A DNA stretch of 64,000 nucleotides from Ehretia macrophylla (GCA_037974665.1 CM075768.1:60654316-60718315), one strand, 5' to 3'; shown: positions 35,601 through 47,880, counted from the stretch's first letter. The notes: generated by a model from the sequence alone, not told the origin. Translations and numbers: made by a program.

Positions 35601-36724
35601 TAGTTTGTCATGCTTTTCGCGGCTCACGACGTACGATCCTGGACAGAAAAACAGGGCAAAAAAAAGAAAAGTGTCCCGAAATTGATGAAAACGTTCAACT
35701 TTGGGCTCCGAAAATAGGGCAGCCTTGCAAGCTTGTTGACCCCGTCATGGACCTCACGGAGAGTTTTACAACGGTATGCTGTGCGCCTCGTAACTCTTTA
35801 CGGATCAAAAGTTATGGGTACCGGAGCGATGGAGACTAGGTCCCAAGCCTCACGCCCACGGTTTGCGGGCCCAACCTTTACATGAAGCGAAGTTGTCTTG
35901 CCCAAAGGTACCATGGGATTCGGTAATAGAAATGTGATGGATTAGGTTGTCGTCCTCTTTGCGACTCATGACGTACGATCCGGGAAGGAAAAATAGCGCA
36001 AAAGATGAAAAGTATCCCGAAACAGATGCAACGTAAAATTTTGGGCTCAAAAAATAGGTGCAACAAAGCAGTTTTGCTGTCCCAGTCGTAGAGCTCTAGG
36101 AGAGCTTTCCAACGTTATGCTGTTCGCCGCGTAACTCCTTATGGATCAAAAGTTATGGGCACCGGAGCAACAGATACCTGGTCACAAGCCCCACGCCCTA
36201 GGTTTGCGGGCCTAGCCTCTACGTGAAGAGAAGATGTCTTGCCCAAGGCGTCTTGGGATTCAGTAATATAAATGTGATGGATTAGGTTGTCGTCTTTTTC
36301 GCGGCTCACGATGTACGATCCTAGAAAGAAAAATAGTGCAAAAGAAAAAAAGTGTCCCAAAACTGATGAAAACGTTCAATTTTGGGCTCCGAAAATAGGC
36401 TCTGCTTAGCAGGCTTGATGTCCCCGACGTAGAGCTGTCGGAGAGCTTTCCAACGGTTTTTTGTGCGCCGCGTAACTCCTTACGGGTCAAAAGTTATGGG
36501 TACCAGAGCGACGGAGACCTGGTCCCAAGCCCCACGCCCTCGGTTTACGGGCCCAGCCTCTACGTGAAGCGAAGTTGTCTTGCCCAAGGTGCCTTGGGAT
36601 TCGGTAATAGAAATGTGATGGATTAGGTTGTCATCCTTTTCGCGGCTTACGACGTACGATCCGGGAAGGAAAAATTGCACAAAAGAAGAAAAATATCCTG
36701 AACTTGATGAAAACTTTCAATTTC
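32644..36724 (+). repeat. One higher-order repeat period (~4081 bp) in array 3
   Basis: The variant ttgctcagaaaataggtgca, preceded by gaaaactttcaattt, occurs at 32644 and 36725 (4081 bp apart). The atgggga variant is at 34791 and 38876 (4085 bp), and the gtggt.ttcgataatag variant at about 35228 and 39313. Eight consecutive monomers show the same type order in both periods. The unit is twelve monomers. Confidence 0.8.
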
Positions 36725-39700
36725 TTGCTCAGAAAATAGGTGCAACAAAGCAGGCTTGCCATCCGTGTCGTAGATCTGTCAGAGAGCTTTCCAACGGTAT
36801 GCTGTGCGCCGCGTAACTCTTTATGGATCAAAATTTATGGGCACCAAAACAACAGAGACCTGGTCCAAAGCCCCATGCCCTCAGTTTGCGGGCCAAGCCT
36901 CTATGTGAAGCGAAGTTGTCTTGCCCAAGGTGCCATGGGATATTGTAATAGAAATGTGATGGAGGTTGTCGTCATTTTTGCGGCTCACGACGTACGATCC
37001 GGGATGTAAAAACAACGCAAAAGAAGAAAAGTGTCTCGAAACTGATGAAAACATTTGATTTTGGGCTCAGAAAACAAGCGCAGCAAAGCAGGCTTGCCAT
37101 CCCTATCGTAGAGCTCTCGGAGATCTTTCTAACAGTATGTTGTGCGCCGCGTAACTCCTTATGGATTAAAATTTAAGGGCACCAGAGCGATAGAGACCTG
37201 GTCACAAGACCCACGCCCACGGTTTGCTGGCCCAGCCTCTACGTGAAGTGAAGTTGTCTTGCCCAACGTGTCATGGGATTCGGTAATAGAATTGTGATGG
37301 ATTAGGTTATCGTCCTCTTCGCGGCTCACGACGTACGATCCGGGAAGAAAAACAACGTAAAAGAAAAAAATTGTCCCAAAACTGATGAAAACGTTTGATT
37401 TTGGGCTCCAAAAACAGGCGTAGCTTAGCAGGCTTGCTATCCCTATCGTAGAGCTGTCGGAGAGCTTTCCAACGGTATGTTGTGTGCTGCGTACTCCTTA
37501 CGGGTCAAAAGTTATGGGCACCGGAGCGACGGAGACCTTGTCCCAAGCCACACGCCCTCGGTTTGCGGGCCTGACCTCTACGTGAAGCGAAGTTGACTTG
37601 CCCAAGGTGTTGTGGGATTCGGTAATAGAAATGTGATGGATTAGGTTGTCGTCCTTTTCGTGGCTCACGACGTACGATCTTGGAAAGAAAACAGCGCAAA
37701 AAAAGAAAAGTGTCCCAAAATTGAAGAAAATGTTCAATTTTAGGCTCCGAAAACAGGCACAGCTTAGCAGGCTTGATGTCCTCGTCGTAGACCTGTCGGA
37801 GAGCTTCCTAATGGTATGCTGTACGCCGCGTAACTCTTTACGGGTCAAAAGTTAGGGCTCTGAAGCGACGGATACCTGGTCACAATCCCCACGCCCTCGG
37901 TTTGCGGGCCCAGCCTCCACGTGAAGTGAGGTTATCTTGCCTAAGGTACCGTGGGATTCAGTAATAGAAATGTGATGGATTAGGTAGTTGTCCTTTTCGC
38001 GACTCACGACGTACGATCCGGGAAGGAAAAATAGCGCAAAAGAAGAAAAGTAACCCGAAACTCATGGAAACGTTCAATTTTGGGCTCAGAAAATAGGCGC
38101 AGCAAAGCAGGATGGGTCACACCGTCGTAGAGCTCTCGGAGAGCTTTCGAACGGTATGCTGTGCGCCGCGTAACTCCTTATGGATCAAAATTTATGGGCA
38201 CCAGAGCGGCGAAGACCTTGTCCTAAGCCCCATGCCCTCAGTTTGCGGGCCAAGCCTCTACGTGAAACGAAGTTTTCTTGCCCAAGGTGCTGTGGGATTC
38301 GGTAACACAAATGTGATGAATTAGGTTGTCGTCCTTTTCGCGGCTCACGACGTACGATGCTGGAAGGAATAACAGTGCAAAAGAAGAAAAATATCCCAAA
38401 ACTGATGAAAACGTTTGATTTTGGGCTCCGAAAATAGGCGCAGCTTAGCAGGCTTGTTGTGCCCATTGTAGAGCTATCCGACAGCTTTCCAACAGTATGC
38501 AGTGCGCCACGTAACTCCTTACGGGTCAAAAGTTAAGGACACCGAAGCGACGGAGACGTAGTCCTAAGCCCTACGCCCTCGGTTTGCGGGCCCAGCCTCT
38601 ACGTGAAGCGAAGTTGACTTGCCTAAGGTGTCGTGGGATTTAGTAATAGAAATGTGATGGATTTGGTTGTCGTCCTTTTCGCGGCTTACGACGTACGATC
38701 TGGGAAGGAAAAATTGCGCAAAAGAAGAAAAGTATCCCGAAACTGATGAAAACATACAATTTTGGACTCCGAAAATAGGCGCAAACGAGCAGGCTTGCTG
38801 TCCTCGGCAAAGACCTCTCAGAGAGCTTTCCAACATTATGTTGTGCACTACGTAACTCCTTACGGATCAAAAGTTATGGGGATCGAAGCGACGAAGATCT
38901 GGTCCCAAGCCCCACGGCCTTGGTTTGCGGGCCCAGCCTCTACGTTAAGCGAAGTTGTCTTGCCCAAGGTACCGTGGGATTTGGTAATAGAAATGTGGGG
39001 GATTAGGTTGTCGTCCTTTTCGCGGCTCACGACGTACGATCAGAGAAGGAAAAATAGCGCAACAGATGAAGAGTGTCTTGAAACTGCTGAAAACGTTCAA
39101 TTTTGGGCTACGAAAATTGGCGTAGCATAGCAAGCTTGCTGCCCCCATCGTAGAGCTCTTGGAGAGCTTTTCTACGGTATACTGTGTGTCGCGTAACTCC
39201 TTACGGATCAAAAGTTATGGGCACCGGAGCGACGGAGACATGGTCCCAAGCCCCACGCCCTCAGTTTGCGGGCCGAGCTCTACGTGAAGTGAAGTTGTCT
39301 TGCCCAAGGTGCCGTGGTATTCGATAATAGAAATGTTATGGATGAGTTTGTCGTCCTTTTCGCCACTCACCACGTACGATACGGGACGAAAAAATAGCGC
39401 AAAAGATGAAATTGTCCCGAAACTGATGAAAACGTTCGATTTTGAGCTCCAAAAACATGCGCAGCTGGGCAGGGTTTCTACCCCCTTCGTAGAGCTCTCG
39501 AAGAGCTTTCCAACGGTATGCTTTGCGCCTCGTACTCCTTACGGATCAAAAGTTATAGGCATCGGAGCGACGGAGACCTGGTCCCAAGCCCCAAGCCCTC
39601 GATTTGCGGGCCCAGCCTCTACGTGAAGCGAAGTTGTCTTGCCCAAGGTGCTGTGAGATTCGGTAATAGAAATGTGATGGATTAGGTTGTCGTCCTTTCT

Positions 39701-40920
39701 ACGGCTCACGACGTACGATCTGAGATGAAAAAACAGCGCAGCAAGGCAGGCTTGCCATCCCCGTCATAGAGCTCTCGGAGAGCTTTCCAACAGTACGCTG
39801 TGCGCCGCGTAACTCCTTACGGATTAAAAGTTATGGGCTCCGGAGCGACGGAGACCTGGTCACAAGCCCCACGCCTTCGGTTTGTGGGCCCAGCCTCTAC
39901 GTGAAGCGAAATCGTCTTGCCCAAGTGCAGTGGGATTCGATAACAGAAATGTGATGAATTAGGATGTCGTCATTTTCGCGGCTCACGACGTACGATCCGG
40001 GATGGAAAAATAGCCCAAAAGAAGAAAGTGTCCCGAAACTGATGAAAACGTTCGATTTTGGGCTCTGAAAACAGGCCTAGCAGAGCAGGTTTCCTGTCCC
40101 TGTCGTAGAGCTCTCGGAGAGCTTTCCAACGGTATGCTATGCATCGCGTAACTCCTTACGGATCAAAAGTTATGGGCAAAGGAGCGACGGATACCTGGTC
40201 CCGAGCCCTACACACTCGGTTTGCCGGCTTAGCCTCTACGTGAAGTGAAATTGTCATGCCCAAGGTGTCATGGGATTCAGTAATAGAAATGTGATGGATT
40301 AGGTTGTCGTCCTTTTCGCTGCTAACGACGTACGATCTGGGACAGAAAAACTTTGCAAAAGAAGAAAAGTGTCCCAAAACTAATGAAAACATTCGATTTT
40401 GGGCTCGGTAAATAGGCGCAGCCGAGCAGGCTTGCTGCCATTGTCGTAGAACTCTCGGAGAGCTTTCCAACGGCATGTTGTGCGCCGCGTAACACCTTAC
40501 AGATCAAAAGTTATGGGCAAAGGAGCGACGGAGACCTAGTCCCAGGCCCCACGCCCTCGGTTTGAGGGCCAAGCCTCTACGTGAAGCGAAGTTGTCTTGC
40601 CCAAGGTGCCGTTGGATTCGATAATAGAAATGTGATGGATTAGGTTGTCGTCCTTTTCGCGGCTCACGATGTACGATCTGGGATGAAAAAACAGCGTAAA
40701 AAAAGAAAAGTGTCCCAAAATTGATGAAAATGTTCAATTTTGGGCTCCAAAAATACACGCAGCTGAGCAAGATTGATGCCCCCGTCGTAGAGCTCTCGGA
40801 GAGCTTTCAAATGGTATGTTGAGCACCGCGTAACTCCTTACGGATCAAAAGTTATGGGCACCGGAGCGACGGAGACCTGTGACAAGCCCCCGCCCTCGGT
40901 TTGCTGGCCCAGCCTCTTCG

Positions 40921-41330
40921 TAGATGAAATGATAGAACTCCCGGTGAAGTCTCTTCGACCCATGACCTCCAATATTGGTTGACCAGGTATCCGGAATGTT
41001 ACAATCTTCGTCCGGCAATCTAGTTGGGAATGATGCTTTGCCAACCAATCCATCCTTAAAATGACTTCATAGTCTCGATAAGGTAATACAATAAGATTGA
41101 CTGAGAATTCCCTATCTTTAATTTGGATTTTGCATGCTTTACAAGCTGAGCTAGTAACAAGTTTAGAACCCATCGGAGTACCGACTTCTACTTCGTAAGG
41201 CAAACATACAGCTTGTAGTTTCACACGTTACACACATAAGGGAGTAATAAATGAATGAGTAGCACCTGGATCAATTAGCACCCCAACAGGATGATTCAGT
41301 ATCAAGAATGTACCTTCAACAATAGCGGTC
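40921..41330 (-). pseudogene. Aspartic protease region (partial)
   Basis: On the reverse strand the active-site segment reads LIDPGATHSFITP near 41235-41275: the usual serine of DSG is proline here. A stop follows at LCV-stop-RVKLQ (CAA to TAA). The frame then stays open from about 41224 through MGSKLVTSSACKACKI, YRDYEVILRMDWLAKHHSQLDC and ends at GSSIISST, where satellite begins. The usual LGMDW reads LRMDW. Confidence 0.8.
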
Positions 41331-42454
41331 TCCTCTGGAAGCTCCTCGTACTCAATAGCATAAGCTCGAGCCTAAACTCTGGGAACTGGAGTCTTGCCTC
41401 TACCAGCTGGTTTAACTTGATTTTGTCATCCTTGCCATTTAGGGCAATCCTTGATCTGATGCTGAACACTGCCACACCGCACACATCGTCCTGACTTCTT
41501 CCAGCACTGGGCCTCGGTATGACCCTTCTTGTCACAGTAAGAACGGTTGATAAACTGAGTAGCAGGTGAACTACCTGTGGATCCGCGGGTGGAAGAGGCT
41601 GATGGTGCTTTAGTCTGGCCACGATTATTAACTAGTCTGTTCTGGCTCTGGCCCTGACTACGACTCCTGCTCTAGAATTTCCTCTGTTGACCTGGAGGCT
41701 GATATGGTTTCTTGTTTGGCTGGCTCGAACCGGCTCTATCAAGTTTCCACTTCTCAACTCGGGAAGCAGGAGCAAGGAGAGCAAAATAGGTATCGAAGTC
41801 ATGCGAAGCCAACTGGTCCTGAATTTTTGGCCTCAACCCAATCATAAATTTTCACATCTTTGCCTCAGAGGTACTGACCATGTATTGAGCATAACGGGAC
41901 AGTCGGTCAAAACGAGCCTCGTACTGGGCCACCATCATGTAACCCTGGTTCAAGTGCATGAATTCCTCAATCCGCCTCTGCCTGGAAACTGTAGGTACGT
42001 ATTTCTCCTTGAATGCCTTAACGAAATTACCCCACAAGTGAGGTGTATAATCAGTTTTCCAAAGTGCCTCCACAGTGTGCCACCAATGCTCAGCATCCCC
42101 ATGCAACAGAAACACAGCCAACTCCACCTTTTCTTCATCAGTATAGTCAAGTTGTCTGAAAATCCTCTCGATCTCAGACAGCCAAGCCTCTGCCTTTTCA
42201 TCATCAGCTTCCCCGTGGAATTTGGACGAGTGAAAGTCAAGGAACTCCCGTATTCTGCTATTTCTCCCATGGTTGCCATCATTCCTGTTGTTGTTTGCTT
42301 CACGTGCATCTTGACGTTCCATCACTCGCGACACGCGATCCATGGCATTCGCCATCATGTTAAACATAGCCATGCCGGGATTAGTTTGATAAGCATCTTC
42401 GGTCTCTTGGGGCTCACCGCTCCTATTAGTAGTGCGGGTACTAGGGCCAGCCAT
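41331..42454 (-). pseudogene. Gag, reverse strand
   Basis: The start is ATG at 42454 (MAGPSTRTTNRSGEPQE), 200 codons to a TGA at 41852. The gag core is visible: FHGEADDEKAEAWLSEIERI, AEHWWHTVEALW, FKEKYVPTVSRQRRIEEF and YEARFDRLSRYAQYMV. Translation in the same frame continues past the stop, through a TAG near 41672, to two zinc knuckles. The first has lost its first Cys (CGT where TGT is expected, RSYCDKKGHTEAQC). The second, at 41444-41485, is a perfect CCHC (CVRCGSVQHQIKDC). Further TGA and TAG follow. The sequence is clearly diverged from the chromovirus gag at 9755. Confidence 0.88.
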
Positions 42455-42706
42455 CTATAGGCACAGATTACGATGCACATTTTATTGGAATACGACAACC
42501 AAGAATTTAATGCATAAGATATGCAACATATAACTTCATATAGATACACAATTTCTAGAAACAATTAAGACATGTTAATCACATAAGCACATAGCACATA
42601 GAACATAGAAGGCACAATTAACATTATCACACATTAACAAGTCATCCTAATTACCTTAGGGCTTCTATCCATGGTCCGAGAGTTAAACCCGACTTAAGCA
42701 ATCTAA

Positions 42707-42718
42707 GCTCTGATACTA
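42707..42718 (-). promoter_or_regulatory. Primer binding site, reverse strand
   Basis: On the reverse strand it reads tagtatcagagc, one base from the initiator tRNA-Met primer site, between the LTR end and gag. Confidence 0.8.
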
Positions 42719-43314
42719 TTTCTCTAAGAAGTCACGCCCCAACCCGACCTATAAGGGTTAGACTAGGGTGTGATCTAAACATTCAAGTCATATCACGCAC
42801 TTAATCGTTCATGAAAGTTTAACACTTAACATTTAGCCTAAACTCCACAAATTCTCCGAAAAATCGGCAGTATAACGGCTGTAAATGGGCTATTTAGTTT
42901 GACCTAATTTTCTAAACGCCTTAAAATTTCCAATCTCAATTTCATTTCCAACTAAGATTACTATTTATCACCAATCGAAACGCCTACTAGTTATCTCGAA
43001 GTCTCGTTTGATTAACAACCTAGCATGATACTATGTCTCGTTTGTTTGTTAATCCTTGTTACAAAAGTACCTGTTGATCTTAGCCTATCAATAAGTACCT
43101 GTTTAAGATTGGATAGATTCCTGTACTTAATCCTTTACCTGATACTTCATAAACCTGCAATAGATACTAACTAGTAGCGATAGCAAAAACGACCATAGTA
43201 GTGTCTACCTAGTTATGATCAGTACAACCCAAAATTTGACCCCAAATTACAATGGGGGTCATTTACAATACAACAACAAGTAACATAAGAAATAGTATTC
43301 AAGCAACATATCGT

Positions 43315-43407
43315 TCACAAAATGGTCATAGTCAAATAAGGCACGTAGGGCAAGGAATCATCACTAGGCACGTTGTCCTCAGGTACATATTCCTGGTCTT
43401 TTTCACC
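43315..43407 (-). other. Acidic short reading frame in reverse LTR
   Basis: After a CAG the frame reads GEKDQEYVPEDNVPSDDSL and, because a short segment present in the relatives is missing, runs on as PYVPYLTMTIL before TGA. The N-terminal 19 residues match the frame at 31803-31865 with few changes. Confidence 0.35.
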
Positions 43408-43739
43408 TGAGATGATAAAAGAGGGTGAGTCTTTATGAACTCAGCGAGGGGGAACGAGAAATAAGTTTTAAAACTCTTTTTTTGGGTTCAATTATGAAAA
43501 CCCTTTTGCAAGCATGACATATATCACAAGTAAGTACATAATGTAATGTAAAAGTAAAAGAACACAATTACCCGTATTTCCTCCTTGAGGTCCTCTAGGA
43601 ACTAAGCGAGAGTACTTATACACATAGTGAAAAGGATACGGTGAACTTTTGCTCTCAGTTCATTTCCAGTATCAGTTGTTGCGGCCGACTTCAAATCATC
43701 CACTTATCACGCCAAATGGGTGTACCCCGAAATCCTACG

Positions 43740-43744
43740 ACCCA
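43740..43744 (-). repeat. Target site duplication ACCCA, left of nested LTR
   Basis: Five bases before tgtcacgcccc. The identical accca is at 47876-47880. Removing 43745-47880 rejoins the host LTR words tacgaccca and actctccgagg, which are contiguous in other LTR copies. Confidence 0.9.
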
Positions 43745-44379
43745 TGTCACGCCCCAACCCGGCCTATAAAGGTTAGACTGGGGTATGATCTAAACATTCA
43801 AGTCACGTCTCGTACTTAACCGTTCATGAAGATTTAACACTTAACGTCTTGGCCTAAACTCTAAAATTTTTCGGTAAATCGGCAGCATAACGGCTGTAAT
43901 TGGGCTATTTGGTTTGACCTAATTCTCTAAACGCCTCAATTATTCCAATCATTAATCCAATTCCATTAAGGACTCATATTTGACACCAACTGATTGGCTA
44001 ACTAGTTTACCTTGAAAGTCTCGTTTGGTTAATAAGCCTAACATGATAACTATGTCCTGTTTATTTTTCAATTTCCTATCATGCAAGTACCTATTATCCT
44101 TTAGTTTGCAAATGAACACCTAAGTGAAATTAGATAGAATTAACTTAGTTGATTGTTCATCTAGTGGTTTGAATGCCTACGATAACTACTAATTAAGAAA
44201 ACGAAAGCAAACAACCAAATAAAAGTTCGTCCGGTTATAGATAGTACAATCTCAGAATTAGACCCAAATTACAACGGGGTCATTTACATCAATAAACAAC
44301 GAGCAACATAAAAGAAATAGTCTTCAAGTAGCATAGTTCACAAATAGCCATAATCACGCAAGGCACACAAGACAGGCAA

Positions 44380-44442
44380 TCACTCCAGGGGTTCATCGTT
44401 AGGCACACCATCCTCGGGTACCTGTACCTGTTCTTCTTCACC
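44380..44442 (-). other. Acidic short reading frame in solo LTR
   Basis: After cag on the reverse strand it reads GEEEQVQVPEDGVPNDEPLE then TGA. It is the same length as the frame at 31803-31865, with substitutions but no indel. Confidence 0.4.
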
Positions 44443-44630
44443 TGTGATGAAAAAGAGGGTGAGTCCTTATGAACTCAGCGAGGGGGAACGAGAAATACGT
44501 TTTGAAACTCGTTTTCCGGTTCAATTTATGAAAACTCTTTTTGAGAACATGTCACGTATTACAAATAATAAGGTACGCAATTATAAGAAACAAATCGAGT
44601 AACGGATACAAAGTAAGGGAACAGAAATGC

Positions 44631-44774
44631 CAGTCTTTCCTCCCCGAGGGTCGCTAGGAACCAAACGAGAGTACTTACATATAAGCACAGGAACAAGAAT
44701 ACCAGTCTTTCCTCCCCGAGGTTCTCTAGGAACCAAGCGAGAGTACTTATACACATTGTAAAAAGGATACGGTG
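44631..44774 (-). repeat. 72-bp tandem duplication in solo LTR
   Basis: The word cagtctttcctccccgagg starts at 44631 and again at 44703, with flanking gagagtacttaca-like sequence repeated after each. Confidence 0.75.
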
Positions 44775-44859
44775 AGCATTTGCTCTCAATGTCAATTTCG
44801 ATTCATTTGGTGCGGCCGACTTCAATAATCCACTTATCGCTCCCAATTGGGTGTACTCC

Positions 44860-45266
44860 GGATGTACCCCGAAACCTACGACCCAACTCTCCGAGGGTGA
44901 AATGCCAAGCGAGAGAGGGAATTGGACCATGGTAGTCACGGTAACACCGGCAAGCCCGATGCCGCCCGGCGTGCGTGAAACACTACCATGCCACACTGAA
45001 AGGTTGCAACCTCGTATACAATGCCCATTTTTGTCATTTAACATTTCACATTAGGAGGTCAACAAAGTAGGTTGCCTCCGAGCAAGTATATGATCACATT
45101 TTGACATATTGGCATATAAGGCATTGTAAGAACATATAATCATTTCATATATCCATTTGAAAGCAATTAAACTTTAACGGGCAGCCAAGTAATCACGTTC
45201 AAATAAACCATTGAATATCTTTTAACAATTCACATTAGGAGAACAACAAAGTAGGTTGCCTCCGAG
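44860..45266 (-). promoter_or_regulatory. Conserved structured block in solo LTR, reverse strand
   Basis: On the reverse strand the order is: two hairpin candidates (45237-45266 and 45054-45082), the palindrome ggttgcaacc at 45002-45011, then the ctctctcgcttgg tract and the gggtcgtaggtttcgggg / tacatccggagtacacc tract at about 44850-44890. Confidence 0.55.
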
Positions 45267-46839
45267 CAATTTCAAGATCACATATTGCCAAGTAAACGAA
45301 CGAGGCATGCTTGACATGAAATTTCACTTTGTAGAACACATAGAGTCATATGAACATTAAACGGGCAGCCATGGAACACATTCAAGTACAGCCATATAAA
45401 TACATTCGAAGTCCACGCAATCAAGTGATACGATTATTCACATGCAACAACATCTACGTGGTGGTTTCGGATGCAAGAAAAGCCTATTTGTCAACATGCA
45501 ATGATCAAAATTACATTTAAGCTTATAAGACATTTACGGGCAGCCCACTAAGCATATAATTTCCACACAATATCTAAATGATCAACACTTAGCAAGACTA
45601 CCTAGTCATTAGGGTTTCCGTTTCATGCTTAACCATGTGATTAAACCCTAAGTCAACTCAAGTTCATTCACAAGTCATGCATCATTCAATTCAAACATCC
45701 TCAAGTAATCAAAACAGTCCACACAACATCCCAACACCACAATTCCAAGCAATTAGCACCACAAGAGGGGTTACAACAATTTTCCAAGCATATAACTAAG
45801 TGAAACCTTTACTGCAATAGGCTGTTTTCCCACAATCAATAGGATAACCAAACAATCTCAAAATTCAGTGAATAAGATGTCAAATTAATGCTTAAGAAGT
45901 TAACTAAACTCAGAAACAAACCTTGCATCAATTGGAGTTCAGAATCATTAGTTATGGCCGAAACAGTGAGGTAGCACAAAACTGTCCAGATTTTCACACT
46001 TTTCAGAAATTGACGTTTTTGAGGTCCTTAGAGTCATTTTTAGCTTTGGTCCATTTCTGATAAAATTGTCCAGAACTGAAAAATCTAGCAGCAAACCAAT
46101 TTTCATGCATTTTGGACAACATTTACTAAGTAAAATATGGTTCGTTCCACAAGGTCAGTGCATCTGCCAAAACCTGATTCATTTTTCCAGATTTCCAGAT
46201 TTGGTCACATTTTAATGATTTGTCATTTTGAGGACCTTAGAGTCAAAATTAGCTCCGGCCTATTTCTAGGAAAAATGTTCAAAACTGTCCGAACTAGTCA
46301 CCCACCAATTTTCAAGCATTTTAAACATCATTTGCTTAGCTAAACGTACCTCGAACAGACTGGTCAGAGAGCTGTCACAAGAATTCGACTTCACCTAGCA
46401 TCATTTTCAAGCCAAGATCTTGCCATGCATGGTTGTTTAAGCTCATGAACGACCACATCACTCAAGTACAGAAGAAAATATACACATTTATGAACATGCA
46501 TGTGAAATTTCAAAGAGTTTTCAAAAGCTTTTAACCCTCACCTTTGCAATCAACCAAAAGATGCACAAAAACCTTGTTGAGGCTCAAATTTCTTCCTCTT
46601 CTTGCTTAGCCGAGTTTCCAACTTGGTTTTCTCTATTTTTCCTAGCCTAGTAAGCAATCTCTTAGTACATGCATGTAGTTAGGACTTGAAGAAAAGAAAT
46701 GGAAGCTTAGTAACTCACCTAGGCCGAAAATGAAGCTTCAATGCACATGCATGAGTGATTTTTGCATCATAGCTTGTTCGGTTGAGGTCCTTTGCTTGTG
46801 GCTTGCTTGGTTTAGCTATGGTGTGAAGAAGAGAAGCTA

Positions 46840-46935
46840 TGGAGATGAAGAACTCAGCCAAAACCGAAATGGAGAGAGAAAATGAGAGGGAGAGAGAGAA
46901 ATGTGAGGAAAGTGAGAGAAATGAGAGAAAAATGA
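46840..46935 (-). repeat. GA-rich (reverse CT-rich) tract in solo LTR
   Basis: Runs of gagaga with agtgagagaaatgagag. The same low-complexity tract, seen as CT-rich on the forward strand, occurs at 28306-28380 and 29447-29521, and in reverse at 49650-49720. It is a feature of this LTR family. Confidence 0.7.
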
Positions 46936-47875
46936 GGCTTTTTGCAATTTTTGAGCATGTGGTCAGCCTTGGGCTTCCAAATCTGAATTTTTGTGTCTTC
47001 AAGGTGGAATTTGAAATGTTAGCATGGGCCATGAGTGGTTTGGTCGAAAATGAGAGGAAATTGAGGTGGTTTTGGGCAATTTTTTATGCATTGATAAGTG
47101 TTTTTGTGTCATGACTTGTCTAGAATTATTTTAAATTAAACATGCATGCAAAAATCTGATTTTGTGTCATCTTTTGAATTGTTTTAACATGTGTGTAAGA
47201 GAATGTTGGGTATTTAGGGATTTTAGGTAGAATAGAATATAGGGTATGTTTAGAGGTTGGTGAGATTTTGTCTTGTAGTGAGTTTAAAATATAATATTTA
47301 GGTGTTAGTGGATTTTGTAGAGATTTGAATTAGGATTATAATAATAGTTAGTGGATTGAGTAGGATTATTTTATTGTCTTGTGCTTTGTGTAGGATTCTT
47401 TCTTGATCAACGTGGTGGCACGGATTCCTAGGTCTAGGGCACGAATTACGAGGTAGACACGATCTACGAGGTAAGACACGAACTTCAAGACTAATGCACG
47501 TACTTCAAGACTAATGCACAGATTTTAATGCAAATGCACGCAATCCCTAGATAAATGTACGTAAACCAATACAAGACACGTAATTCAAGACACGACTCTT
47601 AAACCTAGGTTAAAGCACGCAGTTCAAGGTTAATGCACACGAAACGAAGAGACACACGCAAATCAAGGTCTCGCATGTAAATTAAGGTCATGGCATGTTT
47701 ATCTAGGTATCGCACGTATATCGAGGATTATGGCACACAATTTTAGGTTAAGGCACGTATAATGAGGCATGCACGAAAACCAAGACATGGCACGTAATCT
47801 AGGGTCGGTCATACAGTTCTAGTTCTAAGGCACGCAAATCGAGGTAAGGCACGTTATTCGGGATCGGGCCTCACA

Positions 47876-47880
47876 ACCCA
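47876..47880 (-). repeat. Target site duplication ACCCA, right of nested LTR
   Basis: Identical to 43740-43744. Confidence 0.9.

Larger units (their letters stand above)
32505..40917 (+). repeat. Satellite array 3, forward
   Basis: About 24 monomers of the same satellite, beginning with the right target duplication aaggt. Monomer types follow an order that repeats after twelve monomers. A monomer near 39735-39745 has lost about 70 bp or more (gcgca joins directly to gcaaggcagg). A few bases are missing near 33590. The array breaks at about 40917 (agcctct) against reverse-strand retrotransposon sequence. Confidence 0.95.
42730..43744 (-). repeat. 5' LTR of reverse element, 3' part
   Basis: On the reverse strand it ends ggggcgtgact next to the primer site; the last base has changed from the expected gtgaca. 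It aligns with the last kilobase of 28776-32504. It is interrupted at 43744 by the nested solo LTR. Confidence 0.88.
43745..47875 (-). mobile_element. Nested solo LTR (4131 bp), reverse strand
   Basis: It is bounded by tgtcacgcccc and ggcctcaca (TG...CA on the reverse strand) and by a 5-bp target duplication, with no internal region or second LTR, so it is a solo LTR left by LTR-LTR recombination. It has the structured block (44860-45266), an acidic frame, a 72-bp partial duplication and GA-rich tracts. It belongs to the same long-LTR group as the host LTR but is a different subfamily, longer by about 0.4 kb. Confidence 0.9.

Noticed and set aside
41687..42460. 257-codon forward-strand frame opposite gag
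   Set aside because: It is the shadow of the reverse-strand gag, which has clear gag motifs and zinc knuckles.
44559..45044. 161-codon reverse frame in the solo LTR
   Set aside because: It lies within the non-coding LTR, has an internal duplication, and is not kept in the related LTR copies.
46839..47114. 91-codon charged frame in a GA-rich tract
   Set aside because: The low-complexity gagaga repeat gives an open frame by composition, in the sense opposite to the LTR.
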